This document shows, piece after piece, positions 31,620-42,659 of a DNA stretch of 47,513 bases (positions are counted from its first letter, which is position 1; every line of letters begins with the position of its first letter). Location of the stretch: assembly GCA_016748015.1 (NCBI GenBank), contig JAAOMT010000761.1:1-47513 (forward strand). The letters run 5' to 3'. The stretch comes from Geosiphon pyriformis. Taxonomy: Eukaryota; Glomeromycota; Glomeromycetes; Archaeosporales; Geosiphonaceae. The notes under the pieces are model-generated. The model had not been told where the DNA came from and did not search any database. It saw only the letters and a program-made list of their open reading frames with translations. The position numbers and the translations under genes were made by a program.

Positions 31620-33744
31620 CTTAATTTTATAATCACAACCAAAGCAAAGAATAAAAAGCTGCACCTAATATTTTTTCTGAGGTATTTAATAAAATTTCAA
31701 TCAGAAATGCTTTTTCTGTTGTAGAAGCAACCAGACAGAACATTTTAAAAGCCTTCTATTTACTTAGTAATCGTAAAAAATTGTCTTTGGTAATTATTAA
31801 AACAATTTTTTTATCTTTAACTGGTTTTTTACTAGTTAAAGTTTCTTTAAAAAGACACATTTAGATCAATCTTAATGTTGTTTCTACTCTTTTGAAAAGC
31901 CCAAAAAATTTTAATAACAGACCAGTCAACAAGCTGGTTTTTTTTTCATAGCTTTTATACCAAGTGCTGCTAGTATTTTTTCTTCAAAAAAATATTTAAA
32001 AAGACCAAAAGTTTAAAAAAATGGAAGCAGTTATTTGCCTTTGCTATTGTTACACCAAACTTTTTTGTGGTTTCCAATGAGATCTTAAATAAGATTTCTA
32101 TAATATTATCTGATATATTATTTAAGATAAGCTAAGATTAACTATTGGCTGTATTGCTAAATATGGTGTTTTTTAACAGATTATTGTCAGTTTTAAAAAT
32201 AAAACAACTATTTTCTATGGTGTTATTTGTTTTTGAGAACTGGGCTAACCAGATGAAAACTGAATTATTTTTTTTTCTGGTTTTTGGTACTGTCATTAAT
32301 AGTGCTTGAAAAATTATTGCAAGTTGTCAAAGGTTTACTGAATAAATAGCTTTTATTCTGGTGTTTAATATTATTTTTAAGATTAAATTTACTTATGTTA
32401 AAACTGTTTTTTAGTCTGTATAAGGTTTTTGGATACAAAGTCAGTATCAAAGGACAATATAAAGCTCTTTTGTATAAAGTTTGCTTCTCACAAGTTTTTG
32501 GAAGCTGTATTTTTAGTTGAACTTACAAGTTTTGTTCATTTAGCTATTCTTAAAATTGCCAAGTCTTTGGTAATTTCTGGGTCTGGTTTTTTTTTTACTG
32601 CTGTTGTGCTGTGTAATGTGTTTTTGAGTATATTTGGTAATATTGCTTATGTTGTGCTGAAGCCTATTAATATTTGGCAATATGTAATTGTTCATTTTAA
32701 AAAATTGGATTTTGTTGTATTTGTTTTGAATTATTGATCAGTTTTGGTAAACAAAAACAGTGTTAGAATCTTCTTTTTGGTGAATCAAAATAAGATTATT
32801 CTGTTTTGTAATAGATTTAAGACCAAGTTAATTAATCTTTTTTCTGGCTGTACTGCTTTTGAAATCAACAATATGATTTCTTAGGTTGGTGGTCAGACAT
32901 GTTTTATTCTTTGTTCTTCTGATTCTGGTTGTTGTTTTTGGTTTGTTTTGGTTATGTTTAGATTTCAGATTGGTCTGAATGTTATTGTTGTTAAAACTGG
33001 TATACTGAAAAAGTGTTATATTTGGTAGAAAACACCTAGTTGTCAATACTGTTTTAAATGTTAAAAAATGGGTAATTGGGCTGTAGATTGTAAAATGTCT
33101 TTGCCTCTTCCTTCCAAGACTCCCAAAATATTTGCTCTACACTTTGTGAGTACAAAGTTTTATGCTAAAATGTTTGCCTGTCTGGGCTCTTCTGAATTCT
33201 CTCTATTGGTAATTTTTACTTTTTTTTTGAAGTTATAAATAATTCTTTAATTTTGTCTCAGCTAGTGTCTTTAAAATCTGATTTAGCCAAGTTGATGATG
33301 TTAATTAAATCTATTGTTAAGCCTGTTAAGAGATTGATAACTGTTTTTAAACAATTTATTAAAAGTGATTTTGTGTTAAACAACAAGCTTAAAAACAAAG
33401 TTAATAAGCTTATGATGTATTTGAGTGCTTTCAACAATCTATTAATAAGTTAGAAAAAGAGGTAGTAGTATTAAAAACTAAGTATAGTATGAATAATATT
33501 AATTTGTTTAATGATTTTAGAGTTTTAGTTGAAGTAAATAATGATGTGTTTGATAAGTTAATGATATTCTGGGAATTTAAATTTCTTAAGATTAGGTTCA
33601 ATCTCATGAAAACAACTGAGTGGTTTGTTGAATTGGTTTTTATTAGTCTTATTTTATTTAATATAATTTAAAAAATGTTTACTTTGGACAAGTTTTCTTG
33701 TAAATTGTTAGCATAGTATAGCTTAAACTGATTCAAGTAGCTGG
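31620..33744 (+). pseudogene. LINE 2 ORF1 relic (different ORF1 type)
   Basis: Heavily decayed coding sequence, best at 32429-32737 (SGSGFFFTAVVLCNVFLSI, then VVLKPINIWQYVIVHFKK). It then has a zinc-binding run CQYCFKC-stop-KMGNWAVDC (33041-33091), the block STKFYAKMFACLGSSEFS, and a helical/coiled-coil segment (33253-33453, LAKLMMLIKSIVKPVKRL) continuing to 33671. This fits the other ORF1 type of Glomeromycotina LINEs, with a C-x2-C-x2-C-x8-C arrangement rather than one CCHC knuckle. It breaks off at gypsy B. The 31366-31619 stretch before it is AT-rich without features. Confidence 0.7.
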
Positions 33745-34728
33745 TGTTACCAGAGGTTTTTGGTCTCTTTTCTTGAATGTTATAAGTGTTGATTTGCTGT
33801 GAATTTACGTTTCTAAAAAGTAGTTAAACCTCTAGTAACTAAATTTATCTTCAAATTATCTCCTATAATTTGAACTGCTTGGCTTATATGTGGAATGGCC
33901 AATTTTTTGCCAGTTACTTTTATGTAGTTACGTTGTAGTAAATATCAACTCTTTCCCAGAAATTGCTTGTCTAGAAGCTCACTAAAAATGTGTAGTTACT
34001 TTTCTGTGAAAGTTAACTCTTCTACAGTAATCTCGTTTGTAGGCTATCCTAATAATTGTAATAAGAAAAGAAAAGAAATATAAAAGAAATATAAAAGAAA
34101 TAGGATTCTGTCAAGAGAAATGTTTTCTATCCAGGCCTAGAGCTACTAACAGTTTATTGAAATTGGTAGCTAATCAATTTCAAAACATTAGTTGTGTTAA
34201 GGGAATTTCAAGTGTAATAATTTTAAGACTTTAGTTTTCGAATATTAAATTTTTTTATTTGATTTTGTAAAAAGTGATTTGTTTTAATTAAGATATTTAA
34301 AGTAAGATACTATGATAAGATACTATAAGAAAATGAGAAAGTATATTTTCTTGAAGAAAGAAGCTCTTCTTTTATACAACTTGTTGTAGTACTATTCTTT
34401 GAACTTGCATTTTTCTCTTTTCTACAATTTGGGTAAACTAAAGATATATTTTGGCAAATTTACAAGTTATTTCACTGAACTATTGATTATTTCGGCGAAT
34501 TTTCATTAATTTTGGCGAATTTTGACTATGTTAAATGGTTCAAAGTATTGTGTAATTTGATTATCTTAATTTCTAGAGTACAAATCGGATTATTGATTGA
34601 GTAATGATATTTGATAATTTGATTAAATAATAAGTAATAATCGAAATAATAATGATATATGCTAATTAATAATAGGAATTATAAGGGTAATTTCATGCTA
34701 ATTAATAGCTAAAATTCTACTGATAACA
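33745..34728 (-). repeat. 3' LTR of element B (type I, 984 bp)
   Basis: Bounded by TGTTACCAGAGG at 33745 and ACTGATAACA ending at 34728. It matches LTR A and the right LTR of B across its length. The tail ORF runs about 12 bases into it before a stop. Confidence 0.92.
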
Positions 34729-35690
34729 TAATCTCCTTTTCAAGACTGAGCTTTGTCATAGTCCAAGCACTATCTGTAATGTTAAGATAATGATCCAAGA
34801 TAATTGAAGTGATCTGATCTGAAAATTGTTGAAATTTCAGTTCTGTGAGCTTTTCAATGTATTGAATCTTTATTGGATGGAGTATTAGGTTTTGTAAGAC
34901 GTTTTCACAAGTGTTGAATAAATTATAGAGTCTAAATGCTGCTTTAAGTTTGTAGTGAATGTTTATTGGTCCAGCTGCTGTCTTGAATTCATTGTGAATT
35001 TGTTTTTGTATAGTCTCAGGAGTGATGTTGGTTGCTTCAAGTTTCAGTTTTCATTCATAAAGTGTTTTTCCAATATGAAAATATCTATATATAAAGGTAT
35101 GTTTATTGTTCTGTTCATTAAGAAATAGTAGAAGTTTTTATTGCATTGTGGCATTTGGTGAAATGTCAATAAAAGTAGATGAAAGGTTTTCCTTTAGTGC
35201 TTGCTTCAAAAGTTCTGATAACCTATTTTTAGAATGACCTTTTGTTCTTCTTATATAAGAGTGATAGTTTTGAGAATTATTTACTATTGGGGCTGTGGTT
35301 TTTTTCTGAATATAATTAATTTGGCTTCCATTAATTGTTATGAATAAGTCAAGAAGTGTTTTCAAGACTAACATTAATTTTTGGAATATTTGTTGAATGT
35401 TTTGGAGAATAATTATGATAAAATTGACTAATTAATAAACAAATTTGAAAAAAAATTATTTTTGGGTATAGGGTTTTTATTTTTTTTTGGGTTTGAATGT
35501 TTCTTTTAATTATTTACTATTTTTAATTTATGTTTTTGTGTATAAATATTAAATTAAGTGTTCAAGTTTGGTTGTTGTTCTATTATAATTATTGGTTCTA
35601 AATTTTGGAAAATATTTTTAGGATCAATTAAAGGGGAATGTGTACCAATTTGTGGAATTAATGGTTCAGGATTGTTTCTGGAATGATAGT
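34729..35690 (-). pseudogene. Element B: post-integrase tail domain (type I)
   Basis: Starts after AHGDRLKHYHSR, passes a poorly conserved spacer (SPLIDPKNIF), then 35138-35374 (LLDLFITINGSQINYIQ, SYIRRTKGHSKNRLSELLK). Farther left it has YRYFHIGKTLYE, IQKQIHNEFKTAAG, RLYNLFNTCENVLQNLIL and FQQFSDQITSIIL, ending in an EKEIML segment that crosses into the LTR. The equivalents in F, C and H show the same order. It is predicted to be mainly helical, with no Cys motif, signal peptide or transmembrane stretch. Not recognised as any named domain. Confidence 0.7.
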
Positions 35691-36939
35691 GTTTTAATCT
35701 ATCTCCATGTGCAACTTTTGCTAGTACTTTGTCATTAAGTCTTAACTTGTATGATCTATTGCCTAGAATTTCATGAATATAAAATGGTCCATCCTATTTG
35801 TTTTTAAATTTTCCACTCCATTGTTTTTCAGCCTTAGTTCTGAATAAGAAAACTTTATTTTCAACTTTAAATTTGTTGGTACTAGGTGGTAATTTGTTGT
35901 CATGTCTTTCTTTTTGTTGAGCTTAAGAATGTTCAATATGAGTTGCTGCTATCTTTTTTTTTCCTTTTAGTGTACTAAGAAGAGTGTAGGCCTTTCTTTG
36001 GAGTGTTTTTTGAAAGTTCTCTTTATTAATTGGTTGCACAGAGTATGTTTTTACTGTGAAATTAATTGGTAATGTTGCTGTTCTTCCATAAGTTAAATCA
36101 AATAGTGTGTGTTTTATAGTATCTTGTCTTAGTGTTCTGTATGCTAGTAATACTGATAGAATAAAGATATCCTATTTCTGCTCAAAGTCTGTTGAGACTT
36201 TGGCTAAAGATTCACACAGTGTTCTATTAAAACGTTCTACAAGTTCATTTTTTTAAGAGTAATAAGGTGATAATAGAGGTCTTTTGACATTGAATCATTC
36301 ACAAATTTCTTGTATTAAGTTGTTTAAAAAATGTGTTCTTTGATCAGATAAGAGTTCAATTGGGCATCCATGTCTACAAATAATGTCTTTATAGATAAAA
36401 TTTGCTACTGATTTTGCATCTGTTCTTTGGATGACTCTAACTTTAGGTCATTTGGTGAGATAATCTACTACAACTGCAATATAACAATTTCCTTAGATTG
36501 TAATAGGTAGTGGTCCGACTAAATCAATTCCAACTCTGTTAAAAAGTTGTCCAACTTTGATTGGATTTAAAGGTTCTGTGGAGCAAGTTCTTCTTCTTTT
36601 TTGACAATTATCACAAGATTCTACATATTGTTGAATGTCTTTTTGCATGTGAGGCCAAAAGTAATGTTCAAAGGTTCTTTGGATTGTTCCATCTCTTCCC
36701 AAGTGTGCTGAAAATAGGTCTGTGTGCATGTTGTATAAGATTGTTTCTTTTTCATTTTCTTGTACTAATCTGAATGGTTGGTTTGGATTTCTGTAATTTT
36801 TGTAATAAATTTTGTTGTGATGTATGAAATATTGTTTGGATTGGTGTTGTAATTGATGTTTTTCACTTGGAGACCAATTTTCTGACATGATAAGAGTCTC
36901 CAAATAGTTTTTAATATTGTTGTAATTTCTAGGATCCAT
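35691..36939 (-). pseudogene. Element B: integrase
   Basis: The N-terminal HHCC zinc-binding domain is complete (HTDLFSAHLGR and then CDNCQKRR, about 36590-36720) within an open 148-codon stretch. The core follows: VVVDYLTK (Asp), LLSDQRTHFLN (Asp, with the usual DQG changed to DQR) and ELVERFNRTL (Glu). The C-terminal module shows KVENKVFLFRTKAEKQWS and DGPFYIHEILGN. No chromodomain was seen. Stops fall at Trp positions (LTK-stop-PKV, EQK-stop-DIF). Confidence 0.92.
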
Positions 36940-36989
36940 TGTTGTTTGGTTATTGTATTGGTAGATTGGTAATTGTGGTGGGTTTTGTT

Positions 36990-37410
36990 GTTAATGTTAA
37001 TCTTGTCTCATCCTTGAAAGGCTATCAATATTGGTGTGTAGTTTTCTTGGTTTGTGGTGTACAATATATTTGTAGTCTGTTAGGAAGTCATTTCATCGAG
37101 ACTGTTTGGCACTTTGTTCAGTTTTCTTTTTGTTGAGTCATTTGAGACCAATATTGTCAGTTATGATATCAAATTTTTTTTCATTCTTCAGGTATTGTTG
37201 AAAGTGTTTGAGAGCTCAAATAATTGTAGTGGCTTCTAGTTTAGTTGAGTCATATTTGAGTTCTGTTGGTTTAAGTGTTCTACTGGCATAAGCAATAACT
37301 TGTTTCTGGTCATTTTCATCTAATTGTAATAGAATGGCACCAAATACTGTGTGTGAAGCATTAGTGACTAGTTGAAACTATTTCTTGAAATCTGGATAAG
37401 CAAGAACTGG
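36990..37410 (-). pseudogene. Element B: RNase H domain
   Basis: FQLVTNASHTVFGAILLQL (first catalytic Asp is Asn), VIAYASRTLKPTELKY, LEATTII with the catalytic Glu, FDIITDNIGLK (Asp kept) and NIDSLSRMRQD. A stop replaces Trp after ATTII. It joins the RT through AFETLKTRLTTAPVLAYP. Confidence 0.88.
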
Positions 37411-38335
37411 AGCTGTTGTCAATCTTGTTTTGAGGGTTTCAAAAGCTTTTTGTTGTTTTTCCATCCATTTGTATGGCACATTTTTGTTGGTAAGATAATT
37501 AAGTAGTTTAGCAATTTCTGAGAATTTTTTGATGAATTTCTGATAGTAAGAGACTAATTCTACAAATCTTTGTAGTTTTGTGGTATTTTTGGGAGTTTGG
37601 AAGTTTTTGACAGCACTGATTGTTCCAGAGTTTGGTTTGACTCCATCTTTGCTAACTATGTGTCCAAGAAAGATTAAGCTTGTTTTTCCAAAGTGACATT
37701 TCTCAATATTTAATTTTAATCCTGCTTTCTGTAATCATTGAAAAACTTCTCACAGGTGGATAAAATGGGCTTCAAAGCTTGGTAAGTATACATTAATGTC
37801 ATCAAGATAGACAACTACTGACTGTTATAAAAGTTCTTTATATACAACATCCATAAGTCATTGGAATGTTGCTGGTGCATTGCAGAATCCAAAAGACATA
37901 ACATTGAACTCATAGTTTCCTTCTTGAGTAGTGAATGCTGTTTTGAGTCTATCTTTTGGGTCCATTTCGACTTGCCAATATCCACTTTCTAAGTCTAAAG
38001 TTGAGAAGAACTTGGCTTTTCTTAGAGCATCTAGCATGTCATCAATTCTTGAAAAAGAGTAGGCATCTCTAATTGTAATACTATTCAGTTGTCTATAATC
38101 AACACAGAATCTGATTTTTCCGTTTTTTTTTTTAACTAAAACTACTGATGAGGCTCAAGAACTTTTTGATGGTTGAATCAATTCATTATTGAGCATTTTT
38201 TGGATCTCTTCTCTAATAAATTGATGGCTGGCAGGTGATACTCAATAAGCTTGTTGTCTTTTTGGTGGAGCATCTCCTGTGTGGATCTGATGTTGAACAA
38301 TATCAGTTTTTCCAAAGTCATTGTTGTCCTTTGCA
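37411..38335 (-). pseudogene. Element B: reverse transcriptase
   Basis: It opens with FGKTDIVQHQIHTGDAPP, then FIREEIQKMLNNELIQPSKS, VVLVKKKNGKIRFCVDYRQL, FFSTLDLESGYWQVEMDPKD, NVMSFGFCNAPATFQ, the intact catalytic box YLDD (about 37799-37810), and then CHFGKTSLIFLGHIVSKDG. The order is complete for a Ty3 RT. Stops at Gln and Trp positions (FQ-stop-LMD, ELL-stop-QSVV) make it a pseudogene despite the intact catalytic box. Confidence 0.93.
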
Positions 38336-38376
38336 AAGATATCTGCAAATTCAGCTATTAGCTGTTTCAATTGTTT

Positions 38377-38838
38377 TTATTGTTGGGGTTCTAAGAGACC
38401 CATGTTGATTCGAGAGAGTTTTTTTTCCAAAAAGTGGTAGTTTTCAGTAGTAGAAATGATGTTTGAATTTGGAAGTAGAGTATGTCTTATAATTTCGATG
38501 AAATTAGAGACAATTTGAGGTTTTTCATCTTGAAAGATGTTATTATGTATGATTCCAATTTCTAATTTATTTAATAGAACAATAGAGTAATTGTTGGGAT
38601 TGTAGAATGTAACTTGAAATTTTTTTATTTCTTTAGGAATATAAACGTTTGAAATTGAGATTTCATGCTTCAAACAGATTTGTTCATTGGATTCAAAGAT
38701 TTGTTGAGTAGTGGTGGGTTTTGAGCAGGTGTAAATTTCATAATGTTCTCCAAAAGATGAAATGGTAATTGGTTGAGGAAGTTGAAAAATCTGGTGGGAT
38801 TTATTTTGTGCATTAAGAGCTATGTTTACTGGCACTGT
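38377..38838 (-). pseudogene. Element B: linker between dUTPase and RT
   Basis: Uninterrupted continuation of the dUTPase frame for about 155 codons: VPVNIALNAQNKSHQIFQ, then ISSFGEHYEIYTCSKP, IYIPKEIKKFQVTFYNP-like beta-rich sequence and INMGLLEPQQ before the RT. The alternating hydrophobic pattern suggests a beta-sandwich-like fold. It is unrecognised as a named domain. A stop at 38377 replaces a residue just ahead of KQLKQLIAEF. Confidence 0.6.
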
Positions 38839-39260
38839 AAATCGTCCAGTTAAACCAAAACCTTGAGTTCCTCTTTCACTTTTTCCCAATTGTTCTCTGT
38901 TCTTTACTGATTGTAACCCCGAAATGTTGATTAAGAGTAGGTAAATTGCTTGGGCAATTTTCTTAGCATGTTCAATTCTGAATGATTTGTCTGTTTCATT
39001 CTGTAACATGATAGTAATGTTTTCAGTATATCCTGTATCTATAATTCCTCCTCTAATATTGATTTTTTTGCTTACCAATAATGATCTGAATGCAATTTCA
39101 ACCATTGCTCTAGGTAGAATTTTAAGAGCAATTTTGAGATTGATTTTTGTTAAGGACTTTGGTTGGAGAACCAAAGTATTTTTTTCTGGATATCTTAGAT
39201 CATATTTAGCATCAATTTTGTGTGCTTTTTCTGGTCTGATTTCTTGTTTATGGTTGTCAA
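38839..39260 (-). pseudogene. Element B: dUTPase domain
   Basis: dUTPase hydrolyses dUTP to dUMP and pyrophosphate, which limits uracil incorporation during reverse transcription. All five family motifs can be placed: motif 1 AHKIDAKYDLRYP (Gly after Ala is Lys here), motif 2 FRSLLVSKK (relatives RSSLAKK), motif 3 GGIIDTGYTENI (the Asp and Tyr of the uracil pocket are present; the last Gly is Glu), motif 4 KKIAQAIYL, and motif 5 RGTQGFGLTGRF. The domain sits between the Cys-rich module and RT. Most of it is open, but substitutions in motifs 1-3 suggest a weak or dead enzyme. Confidence 0.9.
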
Positions 39261-40187
39261 AATATTTAAGTTATAGAGGTAGTTGCTTTTTAAGAAGATA
39301 GATAGAAGTGGTTGGTAGTTCTTCTACTAGTTCAGATACTCCAAATTTGATTTCATTTTTATCATTCTTATCTGGCAGAAGAATACTAAGAGCATAGCAT
39401 TCTAAACACCATTGGTTATTACAAGACATAACACATTCTTTACACAATTGAATGTTTATTTGCTCTAATCATTGAATTTGAGCTTTTTTGGTTGGGTATG
39501 TATGATTTGCAATTTGGTGGTAGGTTTCTATTTTATTTTCATAATCAAATCCAGCTAATTTCATGGTATACTCAATATATTTAGCTTTTTTCATTTGGCA
39601 GACATCTTCTTAGGTAGCTCTATTGATTAATACTATTGCTAAGTCAAAAATTATTTCAGTATTATGAGAGTAGTGGTAAAGTTTATTGAAAGCACTATTA
39701 TATGCTGCATCAAAAAGTGTTTCTCTTCTGACTTTTTCTGAAATTGATAGAGCATATTAACAGGTTTGATTATATACTCCTCCTCTCATTGCAACATCAA
39801 TCCAGTTGCATTCTTCTGGTAGTATATTTCCACATATAAAACAAGATGTTTTGTCCCATTTTCCACTTTTTTTGGATATCCAAATCGTTCTCTATGGCAT
39901 GCTTTGCAAAAGTAGCAGATATGAGTTTCATATTCCTCTTCTGGAGAAATACATGCTCCCATTGATGAAAGTTTCTTGTTGCAATCTTTGTATTTGAGTG
40001 GAATATAGGGTGGTTGTTTCCATGATTCTGGTGTAGAATATCTAATTTTCTTCCATCCTCTTAATTCTTCAAAAATCTTCTGTTCTGTTTTTTCAGCCCA
40101 ATTGGATGTTGATCCAAGAGCCATATAGGTTTTAGTAAGTGGCATTTCTTTTTCTTCTTCAAATTCAAATACTGGGGCTTTTTTTGA
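39261..40187 (-). pseudogene. Element B: Cys-rich module between protease and dUTPase
   Basis: From right to left: TYMALGSTSNWAEKTEQKIF, PPYIPLKYKDCNKKLSSMGA, then a first cluster (C-ISPEEEYETHI-CYFCKACHRERFGYPKK). After a one-base frame change at an A-run near 39870 comes a second cluster with CFICGN and CNW, a helical middle (DLAIVLINRAT, AKYIEYTMKLAGFDYENK), and a third cluster (LCKECVMSCNNQWCLECYAL) near 39400-39450. Repeated C-x2-C pairs suggest two or three zinc ribbons. It is also present in element A. Its role is unknown; nucleic-acid binding is a reasonable guess. Confidence 0.75.
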
Positions 40188-40844
40188 TCATTTGTTGAAA
40201 GTATCACAAGTAGCAGATACTATAGTGTATTGTCCTTGGTATGAGATTTTTAGTTCCTGAGTTTTCCAGTTTAAGTTTGCATTGGCCTTAAGAAGCCAAT
40301 TATTTCTAATAAGAGCTTGGTATTGGAGTGCATCCATAACTAGAACTTTGACTGGAATGGTGATTCCATCAATAGTAAATGAAAAATTGTCAATTTTTCC
40401 TACTGGTGTCTTTTTCATACCATCTGCTGTAACAATTACAGTTTGGACTAGTCTGTCAACAGTTTTTTGAAGCTGTTGCATTAACTGGTAGGTGATAATA
40501 CTTCCAGTTGATCCACTGTCTAGAATTAATTGGATGGGCTTTTCTTCAAATGTAGCTTTAGTATACATGGCAGTAATAGTTTTTTGTTCATTGACTGCTG
40601 TATTGCTAAGCAAAAATGGTGATTTATTTGCTTCAAATTCGAATGGGAATATATCTGAAAGGTTGGCATTTTGGGCAATTTGGGCTGGTAGAATAGTATT
40701 GTTGGAAGAGTTTGATGTTGGTACTGCAACTTTACCTTCAGAAAATGCAGGTTGTTGAAAATTCGATTTTTTAGGCATTGTGAGATAATTGGGTTGAATG
40801 TAATAGTGGTTGGGTCTTTGCTGACCAGAATTTCGGGGAACCAA
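40188..40844 (-). pseudogene. Element B: retropepsin
   Basis: Open for 218 codons in the gag frame. Active site LILDSGSTGSIITYQ is intact. It is followed by TADGMKKTPVGKIDNFSF, PVKVLVMDALQYQALI, and NNWLLKANANLNW where relatives have GNDWL (Asp to Asn at the conserved second block). It is preceded by the DIFPFEFEANKSPFLLS segment common to A and H. Protease and gag share one frame, so no ribosomal frameshift is needed between them. Confidence 0.9.
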
Positions 40845-42645
40845 CTGGTTATTTGGGTTGATTCTGTTGTTGTTATTTTGATTTTGGGGTGTAAATGGGT
40901 TATGTTGAACAAATTTTCTGGCTGGTACTTGATATTGTTGAATGGATGGTGTCTAATATTGCTGAATTGGTATGGATTGCTAATATTGTTACTGTATTGG
41001 TTGTGAAACTGGTTGATAGTAATTGTTTTGATTTTGTGGTCTTGGTGAATAATAAGTTGGTGGTAGAGGTTGGTAATAAGATTGTTGTGGTGAAGAATAA
41101 CGTTGATTACTCTTATTTTGTTGGTCTCTTTGCAATTTCTTGTAATCTTATTTCCAGTGTCCTGGAATTCCACAATAATGACAATTTTGAGGTTGGTTGT
41201 TGGATGGTGATCCAAAGTTGTTTTGGTTTCGTCATTGTGGTGGTTGATATCTTTGTGGTTGCTACTGTTGTTGTTGTCAGTTGGTGAAATAGTTTTCAAC
41301 CTTTTTTGTGAGTTGGTTTATTTTCTCTTCAGCTGCTAAACTGGTTTCTCCAATAGCTAGGTTGACAAGTTTGGTGTGGTTTGCTTCTTCTATTGCCATT
41401 TCATAGTTCTTTGTATGTCTAATAGCAGTTGCTAAGTCTTCTGGGGCATGTGGACAAACTTTCTTAATGAGTTTGTTTTTTAATCCAGCTATAAATTGAT
41501 CCAAAATCTGGGCATCAGAATAGTAATCATTGGTTTCCAATTGTCGAATTTGTCAAAGAAGTTTGTTGAATCTCCCAAGATAGATCATGACAGTTTTAGA
41601 TGTTTCTTGTTTAATGTTGTGAAAGCAATTACAGAGAGTGATAAAAGTGTTGTTGTCAGTGAATTGTTGTAAAAAAGCATCTTTGAATGCTTGCTAGTTC
41701 TCAAATGGTTCTTCTAAATTTTCAAACTATTCTCCTGCTGTTTCTTGAAGAAAATAAGGAATTGCTTTGAGCATTCTTGCTGCAATCCAACTATTTGCAT
41801 CTCTTGCTTTTTGAACTTTGTCAAGCCATTCTTGAGGACTGGTATCATTGTTTTCACCAGTGAATTCTGGAATCTTTGCAATATAAGTAGTTGCCATTTC
41901 TTTTTTATTTTCTGTAGTTTTTTCTTGTTCAGATTTAGTTTTTTCACTTTCCAAGTTTTTTGAATGATTACTTTCGTTTTCTTGTAAGTACTCAATGATA
42001 TTGGTGCTTGTTAATATGGATTCCTGCTGTTGAGTAGGATTTCTAGGTGACTGATAATCTTCTGGTCTGAAGAAATGGTTGAGTGGCAAATTTGGTGTTT
42101 GTGGTTAAATAAGTGAAATTGGAAATAGTATAATAGAAAGTGGTAATTTGACACTGGTTCTTTGTTCAGGTGTTTGTAAGTGTTTGGTAGTTGTCTTTTG
42201 TAGTATTGGAGTGTTTGGGGTAGTTTTTGAGTATTGTTTCACTTTTTGTTTGCCTTTGTTGTTTGTCTCTGTTTCTGATCTAAAGTCAAATGAGTAGTTG
42301 GGCTGCACTGAGTATTTTTCTTCACAATACTCAATAATGTTAAAATTAAGTTTTTGGAAGTAGGTAGCAAGTGTTTTACTGTTCAGGTCTTCTGTTCCCA
42401 ATTGTGAATAGTGCAATAAATTATTGTAGAGGTTGCTTCTAACTTCTGAAATGTTGTAGTTTCCAAAAAGATAATTGTTGATATGGTTTTTAATGTATTG
42501 ATATACTGATTTCTTGACAACTTCAATTCCGTCTGGGATGTTAAATCTTTGTTTGCAGTGGATGTAAATTGACTGATAATACTCTAGAGTTGCTGTGTCT
42601 GGTGTGATTGCCACTTTAAATTTGTTGTTGTTGTGTTATTTCTAT
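40845..42645 (-). pseudogene. Element B: gag polyprotein (type I)
   Basis: N-part 42105-42614 (LEYYQSIYIHCKQRFNIPDG), linker 41727-42089 with a KNLESEKTKSEQEKTTENKK charged stretch, and then TTYIAKIPEFTGENND and QEWLDKVQKARDANSW. Capsid continues to 41277-41540 (ILDQFIAGLKNKLIKKVCPH). A Gln run leads to the knuckle CHYCGIPGHWK-stop-DY (about 41150-41190), in which the Arg is a stop and the last Cys is Tyr. A one-base difference from A near 42625 suggests a frameshift close to the start. Confidence 0.88.
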
Positions 42646-42659
42646 AGAAGAGCACTAAA

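Noticed and set aside
32265-33046. Minus-strand open frames in the LINE 2 relic
   Set aside because: Shadows of the plus-strand ORF1, which has a clear Cys cluster and family blocks.
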